From NCBI GenBank assembly GCA_022225965.2, contig JAKJXP020000002.1, positions 930,001 through 994,000 on the forward strand: DNA of 64,000 bases, in the 5' to 3' direction. Each line of letters begins with the position of its first letter. The first letter of the stretch is position 1. The notes under the pieces were generated by a model. It made no database searches, was not told the origin of the DNA, and saw nothing but the letters and a program-made list of their open reading frames with translations. Positions 12,235 through 23,347 of the stretch are shown here, piece by piece. A program made the translations under genes and the position numbers. The stretch is from Diatrype stigma. Taxonomy: Eukaryota > Ascomycota > Sordariomycetes > Xylariales > Diatrypaceae.

Positions 12235-13490
12235 AGAGGGTAGAGCCGGGTAGTTAGTTAGGCTAGACTTGGTGGAGGGGTGCTTTGCTTTGCTTTTTTT
12301 CACGAAGATTATTCACTCTACTTACTGTTGATTGCTGTTCTGGAGTTACGAAATGGGCATCGCCACAGGGAAGGGGGTGGGAGGGGAGGTTTAGACCATG
12401 ATGAAATATTAGAAAAAGGGGGGAAAGGGGGAGAGATAGGGGTGCTATGGTAATGATTGTACGAAAATAGTAATACCACAACTCATGAATTATTTATTGA
12501 ACCTTCAATTACTGTAGTAATGCTAGTCGATAGCATCTTTATCTCCATCCAGTACCCTATTCTTCTTGATTTGGTACGATAGCAAGGAAATACGACAACG
12601 CCTGTACTCCTATGCCGGGTGGTGGGCCAGCACTTGGTCTTCGAACTGGCTTCTCCGGGCGGCATCTTCGGCTCTATCCCCATGATCACAAATGCCGAGT
12701 CAGCCTAAGGATCATGTTCGAACCATAGCGATTGAATACCACACAATCAACTCTGCCACATTCGTGTTAGGCATTACAACATCACCCCGGTACCCACAAG
12801 AGTATTCTTCCATGGATAACCATCGGTGCTCCAGATTCCCCTCCTTGTAGCCTGGCATGAGGTAGCCAAGTTGACATCCACCCATGATATATGTAGGAGG
12901 GTGGAGAACTTCCATCACAAGTTCTGCTCAACCCATCTGGGATGCCGGGGGCTGGGGTAGGTATAGCCTACAATAAAACTTCGTCCATACGAGAATCGTC
13001 CAAATCCACAACCATGGTTCAATCACGATGGATTCTTTTGAGATATTGAGTGTAACATCACGGTCGATATATGGACATGGACTTACACAATACGGTGATC
13101 CACATCTAGCCCCTATTTCCGATACGAGCCTCCTGCCCGTCACATATGCGGTTGGTTCTTCCAACCACAAAGGTCTCATGAATGTTTGTTCTTGCCGACA
13201 TCTACCCCGCCCGACACCACCAATCAATGTCTTCAAATGTTCTGGTTTGAATTGTTGGCTGTACACATGAAATTTTAGTAAGCAAGGGTCTGCCAACCAT
13301 AAACGAGGCAACTACTCTACGTAGTAATAGAGGACGTGTACGGTTGTTGGTTATTTTTTAAATCCGAGAAGAAAAAAACCGCACAGATGAGAGTTTGGGT
13401 TTGTCTCCTTGAAACATCTTGTTGAGCAGCATGCCTATGGTATGAAGTAATTAAGTCTTGATTACTACCACATTGACTACTTTGGCCACC
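12235..13490. other. Intergenic region between PDC and the P450
   Basis: This 1.26-kb stretch holds the PDC 3' flank and P450 promoter. Several open frames of 60-130 codons occur on the minus strand between 12480 and 13310, but none shows family motifs or fungal coding bias, so none is called. Confidence 0.5.
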
Positions 13491-15339
13491 ATGCTGGTAC
13501 TATATACGATTCTGCAATGGATTACGTCGGCTGTCGGTTTATATGTACGATTGGAATATCCCATCAACGATCAAACGTGAACCTAAGCTAATTCGATGCC
13601 ATAAAGTATCTACTGTTGCTCAGCTACCGCATCCTCCTCCACCCGTTGCGCAAGTACCCAGGACCTTTTGTGGCAAAGCTTTCGGATCTCTACGGGGGTT
13701 ATTACGCCCTCAGGCGAGATCTACACTTGCGAACCCATGAGAACTTCAAGAAATATGGTACGGGGCTGTAATATTACATCAGATGGACCAATGCCAGTTT
13801 TGCTAACCTACACCAAAGGCCCCGTCATGCGGTATGGGCCAAACAGGCTTATATTCAACTCTGTCACAGCCTTTCGCGGTGAGTAATAGGAAGCCAAGTA
13901 CGTGAAATCTACCAGAGACTAAAGATAATAGACATATATATGAATGAGCGGCTTGTAAAGTCTCACGTATATCGAGCCACGCAGCAACATCCCAAGAAAT
14001 TCAACGTCTTCAACGTGACTGACAAAGCAGCACATCGAGCGAAAAGGAAGTTGATGGGCCAGGTGGTCTCGGATCAGTCGATGCGATCGTTCGAACCTAC
14101 GATGCAGAAAGAGGTCGACGTATTTATCAGTCAGCTCCTAGAGTCATCTCAAGCCTCGACGCCAGTCAACATGACCCCTATTTGTCGGTACCTCGGTTTA
14201 GATATTGTCGGGCATCTTGGCTTCGGGTTCGACCTACATTTGCAGACTTCCGATACCTATCGGTTCATTTCGGATGCGTTCAATCACACCAACTATCGCA
14301 TCAACGTGGTTATGCAGTTCCCCTGGCTCCTGAAAATACGACCGGACTTGATAGCCCAGTATCTCCCTAACAGCCCACGCCGGAAGTTGCTGAATATGCT
14401 GGAGAAAATGATCATCCAGCGACTTTCGCAACCAATCGACGCCCACCACGATCTGATTTCTCATGCTGCTTCTTCCTTGAACGCCAACTCCAAGGACTCC
14501 AGTGGCTTGAGGCAGGGGGACTTATGGCCGGAGGCTGCATTCTTCTTTTCAGCCGGTTCGTGTTCCTCTCTCCTAAAGTAGAACCTACACAGTTTCTTCT
14601 GTTACTATAGTAGACCTGGGGAACTAATAATACATGAACCTTTGACTGTATAGCCGGTGAAACAACTGCAACGGCATTAACTGCAGCGTTCTTCTACTTG
14701 TCCCATTTTCCGACTGCCTATCAGAAGCTTGCCACGGAGGTACGATCTACCTTTAAGTCCGGCGATGAAATCCGGGGCGGACCCCAACTTGCTAGTTGTC
14801 GGTATTTGCGCGCTTGTATTGACGAATCTTTGCGCATGAGTCCATCAGTGGTTGCGCCTATGTGGCGTGAAGCAGCGGCATCGGATAATGACCCCATCAT
14901 CATCGATGGACACGTCATCCCAGCTAACACGATGGTTGGAGTACACATCTACAGCCTACATCACAACGACCAGTATTTTCCCGATCCTTTCAACTACAAC
15001 CCGGACCGGTGGTTGGAAGAGGCGCACACCCCGGAGCAGGAAGAAGCAAAGAAGGCGATGCAGACTGCCTTTGCCGCGTTTTCCCTCGGCTACCGTGGAT
15101 GCGCTGGGAAACCCATGGCATACCTGGAGACTAGCCTCACCATTGCTAAAGCTATCTGGTACTTCGACTTTTACAAGGCTCCAGGGGATCTTGGTCGAGT
15201 TGGGGAAGGTGTTCAGGGGCTGTCTGGAGGGAGAGGCCGGGTGAATGAGTTTCAGATGCAGGATATATTCGCCGCGATGCATGATGGACCATACCTCATG
15301 TTCAAAGCCCGTGAAAATGCTCTCGGCACGCAAGGTTGA
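13491..15339 (+). CDS. Cytochrome P450 monooxygenase, isotrichodermin C-15 hydroxylase/benzoate hydroxylase-like
   Basis: This is a microsomal class II P450 using NADPH-P450 reductase; the substrate is unknown. Five exons fit: 13491-13576, 13624-13757, 13819-13878, 13932-14555 and 14654-15339, giving 529 residues. Introns are 47, 61, 53 and 98 nt, and each join restores family sequence (for example KKYGPVMRYGPNRL and FRDIYMNERLVKSHVY). A hydrophobic N-terminal anchor precedes the HPLRKYPGP proline hinge. Later motifs are the I-helix AAGETT (302-307), ExxR in ESLR (359-362), the PDRW stretch, and the haem loop FSLGYRGCAG with Cys about 451. All catalytic residues are present, so the gene looks functional. 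The first intron is the least certain because it is short and joins the anchor to the hinge. No terpene cyclase or polyketide synthase is adjacent. Confidence 0.93.
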
Positions 15340-16561
15340 GTCGGTAGTTAACACTATACGCACAGATCTAAGTTATGCGTCGTGGGTAATGCTTATAGGA
15401 AGTGTTCTGTGCTTTCCCCACGAATTCTGCACATGGAAACACCCTAATGATCGTCATGGTATTAGCGGGGATATATCTAGAACCACTGTTCGAGCATGTA
15501 CCTTCCTGTGGATAATACCTATTGCCCTCGTTATACTATTGACATCCGGTCCTTACATGCTCATGACATCTCGGCAGCTGCTAGCTATTCACCTGATTAT
15601 GTGCAAACTTACCGCTCCAGCTGCAGAAGCTGGAAAAATCAAGATACGTACCTAGGTACCGATGACTGCTGCATATAGATATTCCGTCAATTGCCTTCGA
15701 CGGCTCCACAAGAGAGAGCTGGCACTGATGGCTTTTGGTGTAGCCAAACCACAAGAGAAACCTAGCTATGTATTGCTATGTATTAGGGGAAGGGTCCTAT
15801 CCCGGAACCCCTATACACCTAAGGAGGAAATTTATCAGCCAAGCTTAATCAGTGCCAGCCAGATCCCTGCCACCTAGAGCCCCAAGCCGGCTCAGGTTTG
15901 CCTAGGGCCGACCATCTGACACAACGTAAGCTGTCTATAATAGTTTCATTAGTATTCCTTCTCCAGAGTCCATCTTGGGGGAAGGGGGACAGGGTCTTGC
16001 GATGCAGAATGTGGAAAACACACCATTGAAAGGTTACCATCGGGGCCTTGGCGTTGGTCTATGCCTTCTGTTATAATTCTAGCACCGCCAAATGCCTCTG
16101 CAAGACATCCTACTGTAGGCTTACTGTTAGCATCAACGTACGTACTTTCAGCGGTGAGAAGAGCCGACAACGTAGTACATGGTTGAGATTCTTTGCTCTA
16201 AAAGTACTGCACATTAAACCAGAGTCAGACCCGCAATCCCGTACGATGCATTCGATCCAGGCCCATGCAACCACCTTCGTGGTGGGCTTCAATAGGCTGT
16301 AGTTAGCAGGTAGGCTGTAGCAGGTGGATGTATTGTACAGGTTTGATTTGGGTGCATTATACGGGGTTATGGGTTTGGCTTTGGCTTAACTAATGTGCAG
16401 TACTTTCGAAACGTGCGGTTTGATTGGCTGAAAAACGGAGCCAGCTCGACCAGTAGAGGAAACGTGATGGGTCTGACCAATTAGAAGCCAGAACGTTCGG
16501 GGGATCTGCTAAGCCGAACTACATGACGTAATACCTATAGGTATCTGAATACCATTACCTT
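15340..16561. other. Intergenic region between P450 and secreted protein gene
   Basis: About 1.2 kb of non-coding sequence of ordinary composition. Open frames here are short, overlap on both strands, and have no recognisable motif. Confidence 0.5.
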
Positions 16562-16568
16562 TATATAA
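16562..16568 (+). promoter_or_regulatory. Probable TATA box of the small secreted protein gene
   Basis: TATATAA lies about 200 bp upstream of the ATG at 16772, with a pyrimidine-rich stretch in between. The position allows a leader of roughly 150-170 nt. The assignment is inference from sequence and spacing. Confidence 0.4.
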
Positions 16569-16771
16569 GGAACTGAATTGTAGGTACCATGAAGGAAAGA
16601 GGCTGTATATATAATGGGTTGAAGACATGAAGAAGCGGCATTTTGAATCTCTAGGCCTCTATTCTCTCCGGACAACAGCTCGTTACCAGCAACGATATTC
16701 ATTACCAGTTAGCCTATTACCAGTCTCCTCGACCTTTAAACGAAAGTGCCTCCATATACTATCCGTGCATC

Positions 16772-17227
16772 ATGAAGGCAGCCTCTGCTCTTTTTCTGGC
16801 GTACATTACCGGCCTTGCAGGAGCTCTGACTACAAACCCCGGTTCGGATTCAGCTCTTGTGTCGCGAGGACATGTACCCGATAAGGAGGTCATCCGGAAT
16901 TGGGAGAAAAGTGGCATTTGTTTCTACTATTTCACGACCAAGGAAAATAAGGAAAAAGCCCTCTTGCCATGTGAGGCCTACTGTCAGAATTCTACTCCCG
17001 GCAATGTAAAAGTTTCAGTATGTCGTCCTATAAGTTCTTAACTCATATCTTATTTATATCTCATTTGTATTTTCTACGTTAAACATCGGTTGACTGTTAT
17101 GTCCTATTAGTGTGATTCCAGTGCATATCAAGGTGTCGATATCCCAAATTCGGATTCAGCTATAATTTCCGAAGACGATGATGGCAACCCATACGTACCA
17201 GCCAAGTGCAAGTGTGAAACATTTTGA
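16772..17227 (+). CDS. Small secreted cysteine-rich protein, effector candidate
   Basis: Exon 1 (16772-17017) and exon 2 (17111-17227) join in phase 0 across a 93-nt GTATGT..TTAG intron to give 120 residues; without splicing the frame ends 7 codons into the intron. The first 18 residues (charged start, then ALFLAYITGLAGA) form a typical signal peptide. The mature part of about 100 residues is polar and has six cysteines in the order C, C-x3-C, C, C-x-C: GICFYY, LPCEAYC, VSCDSS and KCKCETF. No transmembrane segment or GPI site is seen. I recognise no family. Its size, even cysteine number, signal peptide and position between a P450 and transposon remnants fit a secreted effector or antimicrobial-like protein, but function is inferred only from these traits. 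Confidence 0.75.
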
Positions 17228-17869
17228 GGTTCTCGCCGGGTAGCTATTCAATATCGTAGTTGAAGCACTGTCATATTTGGATGATGTTATATGTGCAGTG
17301 ATGTTGGAAGCTCTTAACACGATCTTTGACGTTGGCACCGACTCGATACCTTGGAAAGGGGGGATGGGGGGCGGTCTTAGCGCAGCTTCCTTCTTCGACA
17401 ATTGGATCGGCAATGCTTGTGGTTTCGCATTCAGAAGGTCACAGACAGGGATGGATTTGGATACAGATTTAGTCATATAGAAGAAAAGAAGCGGTCTTTA
17501 GTCCAACAAGCGAAAGAGCTCTATATATAGAGTATGCTAAGCTGCTAGGTGCCGACCACATGGTTATGTAATCTTAGCTCTCCTATTGTAGCCCCTATAT
17601 CGCGACATGTGGAATCCCCGAATGGAACTTTGAAATTATTCATCTCCTTAATTGGGCCTCCGGGCTCGATGAGCACCAATATTGGCTGTGAGAAGAAGAA
17701 TAGGGTAGACTGAAAGAAGATCGACCTTGTACCAGACCCGACCAACAAGCCCACGCAAGGTAGCCACGACCATACACACAAACAAACCCTCACTAAGCCG
17801 ACGGCCACCCACCGAATAATCACTGAACCTACTACCTTACAAAAGTCCATTACCGAAACTACCGCAACA
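17228..17869. other. Non-coding stretch with a repeat-family fragment
   Basis: It contains a 135-bp segment shared with 28419-28553 (listed separately), then about 300 bp of unassigned sequence up to the MITE target site. No gene is supported on either strand. Confidence 0.5.
17421..17556. repeat. Dispersed repeat fragment, little-mutated copy
   Basis: This segment aligns almost without gaps to 28419-28553. Shared landmarks are AGAAAAGAAGCGRTCTTTA and AAGCGAAAGA. Most differences are C-to-T or G-to-A in the 28-kb copy, so this copy is closer to the unmutated sequence. It may be the edge of an LTR, but the boundaries cannot be fixed here. Confidence 0.65.
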
Positions 17870-18389
17870 GGCCGGATCAGGGTATTACGCAACGCAATCC
17901 ACTGCAACCAGCCCCTTGGATTTGGTGGATTGCCGTTGCGCAATTGCAACCAAATTGCAATGGAGTTGCACGGTTGCAATACCCTAAAAGTAAAGGTATA
18001 TATAAAGGTTATGTAATAAATTCTTGGTATTTAGGAATCCGTACGCGCCAGGATATACGTATTCGATGGGTATTTTTTATCTTTCCGATCCATACCACCC
18101 CTTAACGGCCGTCCCTTTCCGTACCCCCCTTCTTACCCTCCAGCGCCCGGACCCCTTATTCCAACCCCGGGCCCTATTAGTCCCGGCAATATAGCGGTGC
18201 CTGCGTATATACTAGCCACAAATCACCAGCCCGCTGCAACCGTTACGTAACGAGGAAGCTATCGTGGATTGCGTTGCAGGTTGCGCAATTTCGGGAAAAT
18301 GCCGAATGGATGGATTGCAGAAGCTGGTGGCCACCAAATGGTGGCCATCGCGTTGCAGTGGTGGCGTTGCGTGACACCCTGGGCCGGAC
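17870..18389. repeat. 8-bp target-site duplication flanking the MITE
   Basis: GGCCGGAT (17870-17877) and GGCCGGAC (18382-18389) flank the element directly on both sides, differing by one transition. Eight base pairs is the duplication length of hAT transposition. Confidence 0.85.
17878..18381. mobile_element. Non-autonomous hAT-type MITE, 504 bp
   Basis: The left end reads CAGGGTATTACGCAACGC and the reverse complement of the right end CAGGGTGTCACGCAACGC; both continue into CACTGCAAC-like sequence about 30 bp in. These imperfect terminal inverted repeats together with the 8-bp duplication define an hAT-superfamily miniature element. Subterminal TTGCGCAATT and GGATTG motifs recur in both orientations, and a GTGGCCACCAAATGGTGGCCA palindrome lies near 18329. 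There is no transposase ORF, so mobility would depend on an enzyme elsewhere. Base composition is not AT-shifted, so it has escaped RIP. Confidence 0.85.
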
Positions 18390-18826
18390 TAAATCACAGG
18401 GAACGAGCAAGACAGAGATCCTACCCCATCCGGAGTTTGCAAGTTGAAGCGAGCCGAGAATCCAGAACAAAAAAGCACGAATACTATCATCTCCACTGAG
18501 TGTCAGACAGGCGTGTCAACTACACACAAGTATATGATCATGTCGCTCTCATATGCCCAAAACGCCCAACCCACCCAGGTGAAAGCAACATGCAGCAGCT
18601 CGTGGGCGCAGGCTTGCTTTATTTAGGCATTGTATTTTTTATTTTTTTTAAAAAAATTCCCTCCCTTGTGTATCCTAATTCATCATAAAGTGACCGGTCT
18701 CGTCCTTGGTTATCTGTTGCAGCCTGCTATAGCCCAGAGCGATGCTCACAAAAAACAGTTTTACATGCACCCCGAACTAGCATCGCAAGCAATTGGGGCC
18801 ATGTGTGAGTGATCATCCAGAAAGAT
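18390..18826. other. Intergenic region right of the MITE
   Basis: About 440 bp with no supported gene; it includes an AT-rich run at 18630-18665. It is the 3' flank of the minus-strand gene that follows. Confidence 0.5.
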
Positions 18827-19639
18827 TCACAAATAATCAACATAACCAAGGTAATGCTCCTCCAGCGGTTTCCTCACCGCCTCCAAACACCTCTCCTTCT
18901 TGTACGCATTCAGATCCGGCCACCCACAGTCCCTATAGATGCTCTGCAGCATCGGCACCAAACCCGCTTCCTCCTCGCTGAAGTATGCATACGTATCCAA
19001 CGCGCTCTTCGAGTTGATCGGCACAAAATGCAGGGCGCTGAACTCATCCTTCAGCAGTTCGAAGAAGTCAGCGACTGACCATGCCGGTGCATCACTCCGC
19101 CACCCGACCTCGCTTTTTGGAGCATAGTCCTCGGGCTCATCAACAATCTGCTCCCGCGACGGGTGCGTCCTGGGCCCGTCAGGGCAACCGTTAGCCCAGT
19201 GCACGATGCCGAGCTGAGTGTCCAGCAGGAAGGTCGGGTTATCACGCCCGGATTTCGTGAGACCGACTACATGGGCGGGAACCTGCTCGTAGTCCGGACC
19301 CTCGGCCAGGATCCTGACGTCGCCTCCGCGGCCCTCGCGCAGCGCCGGATCAAACCGACCGGACCGGTAGTCGGCGAAGTAGCAGTAAGGCGCGCCTTGC
19401 ATCCTGTCAGAGTCGTCCGAAGGCTCGCAGATATATGGCAGGTGACGCAGTAGGGCGATAACCTCATCTGTTTTTCCGAGGGGACGCAGGCTGTCCGCGG
19501 TGATAGTCGGCCAGCCATCCGGCGGCGGCTCGATGATAGCTGATGTCGGAAGGTACATTTTGGTGAGGAAGTGATAATAGTCACGGATGGCCGCAATGGT
19601 GGCATCGCGAGCATAGGAGAGTTCGTGGAGGTGAGGCAT
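18827..19639 (-). CDS. Conserved-looking fungal protein of unknown function, 270 aa
   Basis: A single uninterrupted frame begins at the ATG at 19639 (MPHLHELSYARDATIAAI); the frame extends 11 codons further upstream but without another ATG. The protein is acidic, soluble-looking, rich in Tyr, Trp and Asp, with no signal peptide or membrane segment. Recognisable stretches such as YYHFLTKMYLP, FLLDTQLGIVHWANGCPDGP and YLGYVDYL give the feel of an enzyme-like globular domain, but I cannot name the family. Codon use favours G/C at third positions, unlike the surrounding spacer, which supports a real gene. It lies 315 bp from the same-strand regulator-like gene. Confidence 0.8.
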   Translation of the reverse strand: MPHLHELSYARDATIAAIRDYYHFLTKMYLPTSAIIEPPPDGWPTITADSLRPLGKTDEVIALLRHLPYICEPSDDSDRMQGAPYCYFADYRSGRFDPALREGRGGDVRILAEGPDYEQVPAHVVGLTKSGRDNPTFLLDTQLGIVHWANGCPDGPRTHPSREQIVDEPEDYAPKSEVGWRSDAPAWSVADFFELLKDEFSALHFVPINSKSALDTYAYFSEEEAGLVPMLQSIYRDCGWPDLNAYKKERCLEAVRKPLEEHYLGYVDYL

Positions 19640-19954
19640 CGTGTCCAAATGACAGTGGTTGACAAAGATCAAGTTAGAAGGAGTGATAGAAAGATGCTTT
19701 GCCCTTTGGCTTTAAGATATAATGGAGGTTTGATGCAGTCAGCATCAAATGTAACCAGGTGTCGTAACCAAAATCAGATAAAGTACTAATCCTATATTTT
19801 ACATAAGCCCGATAAGACGTATGACCTTATAATTGCATATAATTTGGAATGCATTGAAAGATCAGGGAATGATTGCATGCAAAATCAAGAGTCATTACCG
19901 TATGTCATATTCTCTGCGACACTCCGCGCGAAGTGCGGAGCCAGCGCCAGCTAG
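19640..19954. other. Spacer upstream of the 270-aa protein gene
   Basis: This 315-bp AT-leaning spacer serves as the upstream region of the 270-aa protein gene and the 3' flank of the regulator-like gene, both on the minus strand. No further feature is seen. Confidence 0.5.
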
Positions 19955-21337
19955 TTATGACATAAGTTCTTTACGAAGTGACTTAAAACCCTTCAGTAGA
20001 ACAAGGTCAGAAGCAAAGCCCCCTTCGAGGGCTTCTAGAGGTTCTTCCCATCCACGCATCTGCATTCCATGCACCAGACCCTTCAGCCTGGTCACATACC
20101 ACACCCTCGTAGGAGAGCCTTGACTTGCAGCAATAGCGCCGATCATGAACTGGTACGACGTCAACTCCATGTAGGCGCATGGCCTTATCGGAAACCGACA
20201 CCACGCTTCCTTCAGTTCATTTGCAAGACGTGCAAGATCCTGATCCTGATCGACACCTGGTTGGGGAGGCCAGGAGAGACGGATCACGAGCTCGATGGAC
20301 CTGGAGGCCGCTTGAACGTTCGGGTTATCGTCAGCTTGGAGATCCCGCGCTTCTCGACACAATGCGGCCAGCGACTCCTCGATGTCTGTAGCCATGCTAC
20401 TCGTGCTTAGCCGGGGGTTTCGATAGGCATCTATAGACCTCCGCAATTGGATGACCCTATCCGATATTGACACTACTCGTGCTAGAGCTGGGCCGGCGTG
20501 GTTCCCTAGTGCCTCGGTGATCTTCTTGTGGTACATGCGAGGAAAGCCGAAGATCTCGTTTACCGAATCACTTTAAACAGTCAGCTACGGTTCACCAAGA
20601 GGGATAAGCAGCAGTCGCGGACAAGACCTGGAGATCTAAGAACCACAATGGCATGTCGAATATGCCTTGGGCGTATCTCTCCCTGATAATCTGGGCTAGG
20701 CCATCGATGTGGATGTTCCAAGCGGTGTCGTTGCGAGCCAGGCGCTCCCCGAAAGCCAGTGTGATGACAGCGGCAAGGACCCCATCTGTTTGGGCCTGTC
20801 TGGACTGGATGCGTTGGATGACGGTGTTGACGGCTATGCTCAAGTGGACCTCGGCCCTCCGCTTGGAAGCTACATTTGGCGACCAGTTCTTCTCTCCTAT
20901 AGCTACAGACGCCTCGATAAGGGCTGGCTCGGCGAAGAAGAGGTCGAACCAGAACCTTTCCCTTGGACTCGTAGCAGAGTGGAAACCTCTACTATCATAG
21001 TAAGAGAGCGACCAAAACCTGGGAACTGTGCTTGATCAGCACTAGTGTCACTGTGGGATGCAAGTAGAGAGTGCGTACAAAGCTGGGCGTAGTAACAGGG
21101 ATCTGACACAGTCGGGAGGAGGGGCAGAGTTATGCTTATACCGCTCTCCTCGTTTTGGTCTTTCCATTCGGCCTTGGCCCTAGTCGAGGCTATTTCGGCC
21201 GCCCTCGCCTCAGCTTTCCGTTGGCGCCTATTCGCAAAATTGATCTTGGTAACATGGCCTCTCATGAGTTTTGCCGCCTGGTGAGATAAACCCGGTGTGT
21301 TGGTCGTGTTTACGAACGTGAAGCTCGCTGGTTCCAT
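19955..21337 (-). CDS. Fungal_trans_2-like protein lacking a zinc cluster
   Basis: Three exons restore a continuous 425-residue protein: 21337-21079, 21025-20623 and 20570-19955, with introns of 53 and 52 nt (CTGAT and CTGAC branch sites). The N-terminus MEPASFTFVNTTNTP followed by a basic RRQRKAEARAAE helix is the usual opening of a large ascomycete group with a Fungal_trans_2 (DUF3468) domain and no Zn2Cys6 motif. The middle exon has ERFWFDLFFAEPALIEAS and a helical AVNTVIQRIQ region; the last exon starts DSVNEIFGFPR. The second donor (GTCCGC) is non-standard, but it is the one that keeps frame. Role as a regulator is inferred from family resemblance; DNA binding is not shown by the sequence. 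Confidence 0.65.
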
Positions 21338-22076
21338 TGTGCCATCTGCTTTAGGAAAAAGAGGTTTGCATATGAGGAGTGAGAAGTCTTGTAATTCGGC
21401 GAGCTACGTATAGCTACTAGATACTACATGGTAATGAGGAAGAGGAATGTTGCAAGGTTGCATGTGACGGTGTCATTATATGCGCTTAGTTATAAACTTG
21501 TGGAGACTCGGATCTAGGGCGTGGAAACAAGGTTTACACTATACTCGAATAGGAGAATGAGTTAGGAGTAGACTGCATTAGTGGGAAAAGGTCTATCAAG
21601 CCGAGCCAATCCCATCCCTGCTCATGTAATATAGCCACTGCCTATACCAGCTTAGCTCACTATCATTAATTAGTAATATAGTATATGGGTGTAAGCTTAT
21701 ACCTAAGCACCCTAGACACCGCAAACCTCGAGACTTATTCTCGCAATTGCCACCAGCTTTTGAGCCTTAGTGTTGCAGAAATCCCATTTTCCTAACTAGG
21801 TACAGCTCGAAGGGCGTGTTGACTGTGAACCAATAGCAGCTTGAAGCTAGCTATTCAACTGGACTCCCCTGGCTACTGTAGGCTACTGGACTGCTGAACG
21901 ATCATACGATGTAAATGATATCGCATACTGACAAGGTAGTTGATCGAGTCTATGGACTCAGTACTTACAAGGAACGACGTCACATTGCTATCCTGCGATG
22001 GATTTATAATCTACCTAAAGCGAAGATGCCATCGACCTTGGAGCTCTTCAGTGAAAGTACTGCCGTACCGAAGAAA
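21338..22076. other. Divergent upstream region between regulator-like gene and MDR oxidoreductase
   Basis: The two flanking genes diverge from this 873-bp gap (21338-22210), which therefore holds both promoters. No ORF of interest is present. Confidence 0.5.
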
Positions 22077-22085
22077 TATATAAAG
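22077..22085 (+). promoter_or_regulatory. Probable TATA box of the MDR oxidoreductase gene
   Basis: TATATAAAG occurs 126 bp before the ATG at 22211, a normal distance for an ascomycete promoter. The call rests on sequence and spacing only. Confidence 0.45.
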
Positions 22086-22210
22086 CCCAAGTAAATCACC
22101 ACATCATGGTTTCGATGTCCAGATCATTCTCTAAAACTCAGGCATTACTACGAGCTTCCTAACTTTACTGCCAAGGTTGATAAAATTTACTATTTGAATC
22201 GGCTAAGAAC

Positions 22211-23347
22211 ATGTCTAGACAATGGGTCTTGAAGAGCCAAGAGGGCTTTGAAATCTCGCTCAAGTATGAGGAGAACATCAAAGTGCCATCGGCCGCTGAG
22301 TTGGGCCCCCACGAGGTCCTGGTTAAGATGCACGCCGCCAGTATCAACCCTCGCGAGATCGCAATCGCCAGTCCATTGGTAATATGGAATCCTACATTCC
22401 AACAACGGGTCAATCTATCACTAACCCCTGGGTATTAGGGCATCAACGGTCCGATCACCCCGCCCATCATCCCCGGATGCGACGGCGCCGGCGTCGTGGA
22501 GGCGGTCGGCTCGTCGGTCCGGGAGTTCCGCGCCGGGGACCGCGTCGTCGCGCATGTCGCGCCCAAGGTCGTCGAGGAGCGCGGCGACGACGCCTTCTCC
22601 GGCATCGCGGACGTGCCCCTCATGCTCGGGCAGGGCACCGACGGGACGCTGCGGTCCTGCGGAGTCTTCGCGGAAACGGCCCTTGTGCCGGCCCCGAAGT
22701 CCCTCGGTTGGCTGCCCGCCGCGACCCTGACGTGCACCTGGACGACGGCGTGGAACGCGCTCTTCGGCCTCAAGGGGAAGGTCGCCGGGCCGGACAGCTG
22801 GGTCCTGGTCCAGGGCACCGGCGGCGTGAGCGTCGCCACCCTCCAGCTGGCGTCGGCGATCGGCGCGACTGTCGTCGCGACCACTTCCACGGATGAGAAA
22901 GCGGCGCGCCTGAAGGGGCTGGGGGCGAGCCACGTTATCAACTATCGCTCGAATCCCGACACCTGGGGCCAGCAGGCTCGAGATCTGACTCCGGGAAAGA
23001 GGGGCTTCGACATCGTCATCGATGTGGGAGGCAATGAGAGCCTTCCTCAGTCTCTGGGCGCCGTGCGGGTCGATGGGGTTGTGATGGTGGTGGGTGGTGT
23101 TGGACAAAATGCTGAGACGGTCCCTCTGTTCCAGACCCTTATGCATACTTGCATCACTCGTGGTATCTTCGGGGGGAGCAGGGGTCAGTTCAAAGAAATG
23201 GTGAAGTTCATTGATGAGAAGGGCATCACTCCCGCAATGGACGATGTTGTCTTCGAGCTGGCAGAGGCGAAGGATGCGTATCGGTATCTGAAAGAGAAGA
23301 AGCACTTCGCCAAGGTGGTGATCCGAATCGATCATGGCTCATCTTAA
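22211..23347 (+). CDS. Zinc-independent MDR oxidoreductase (quinone reductase-like)
   Basis: This is a medium-chain dehydrogenase/reductase using NAD(P)H; the substrate is unknown. Exon 1 (22211-22378) and exon 2 (22439-23347) join in phase 0 over a 60-nt GTAATA..TTAG intron with a CACTAAC branch, giving 358 residues. The N-terminal GroES-like domain shows PIIPGCDGAGVVEAVGS and FRAGDRVVAH; the Rossmann fold shows VLVQGTGGVSVATLQLA followed by ATTSTDEKAARLKGLGA. The catalytic-zinc cysteine expected after the first strand is replaced by SINPREIAI, and the four structural cysteines are absent, so it belongs to zinc-less members rather than alcohol dehydrogenases proper. Exon 2 is far more GC-biased than exon 1. 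Confidence 0.9.

Noticed and set aside
12480..13311. Minus-strand open frames of 68-127 codons
   Set aside because: No motif, no splice logic and no coding bias; overlapping frames exist on the other strand.
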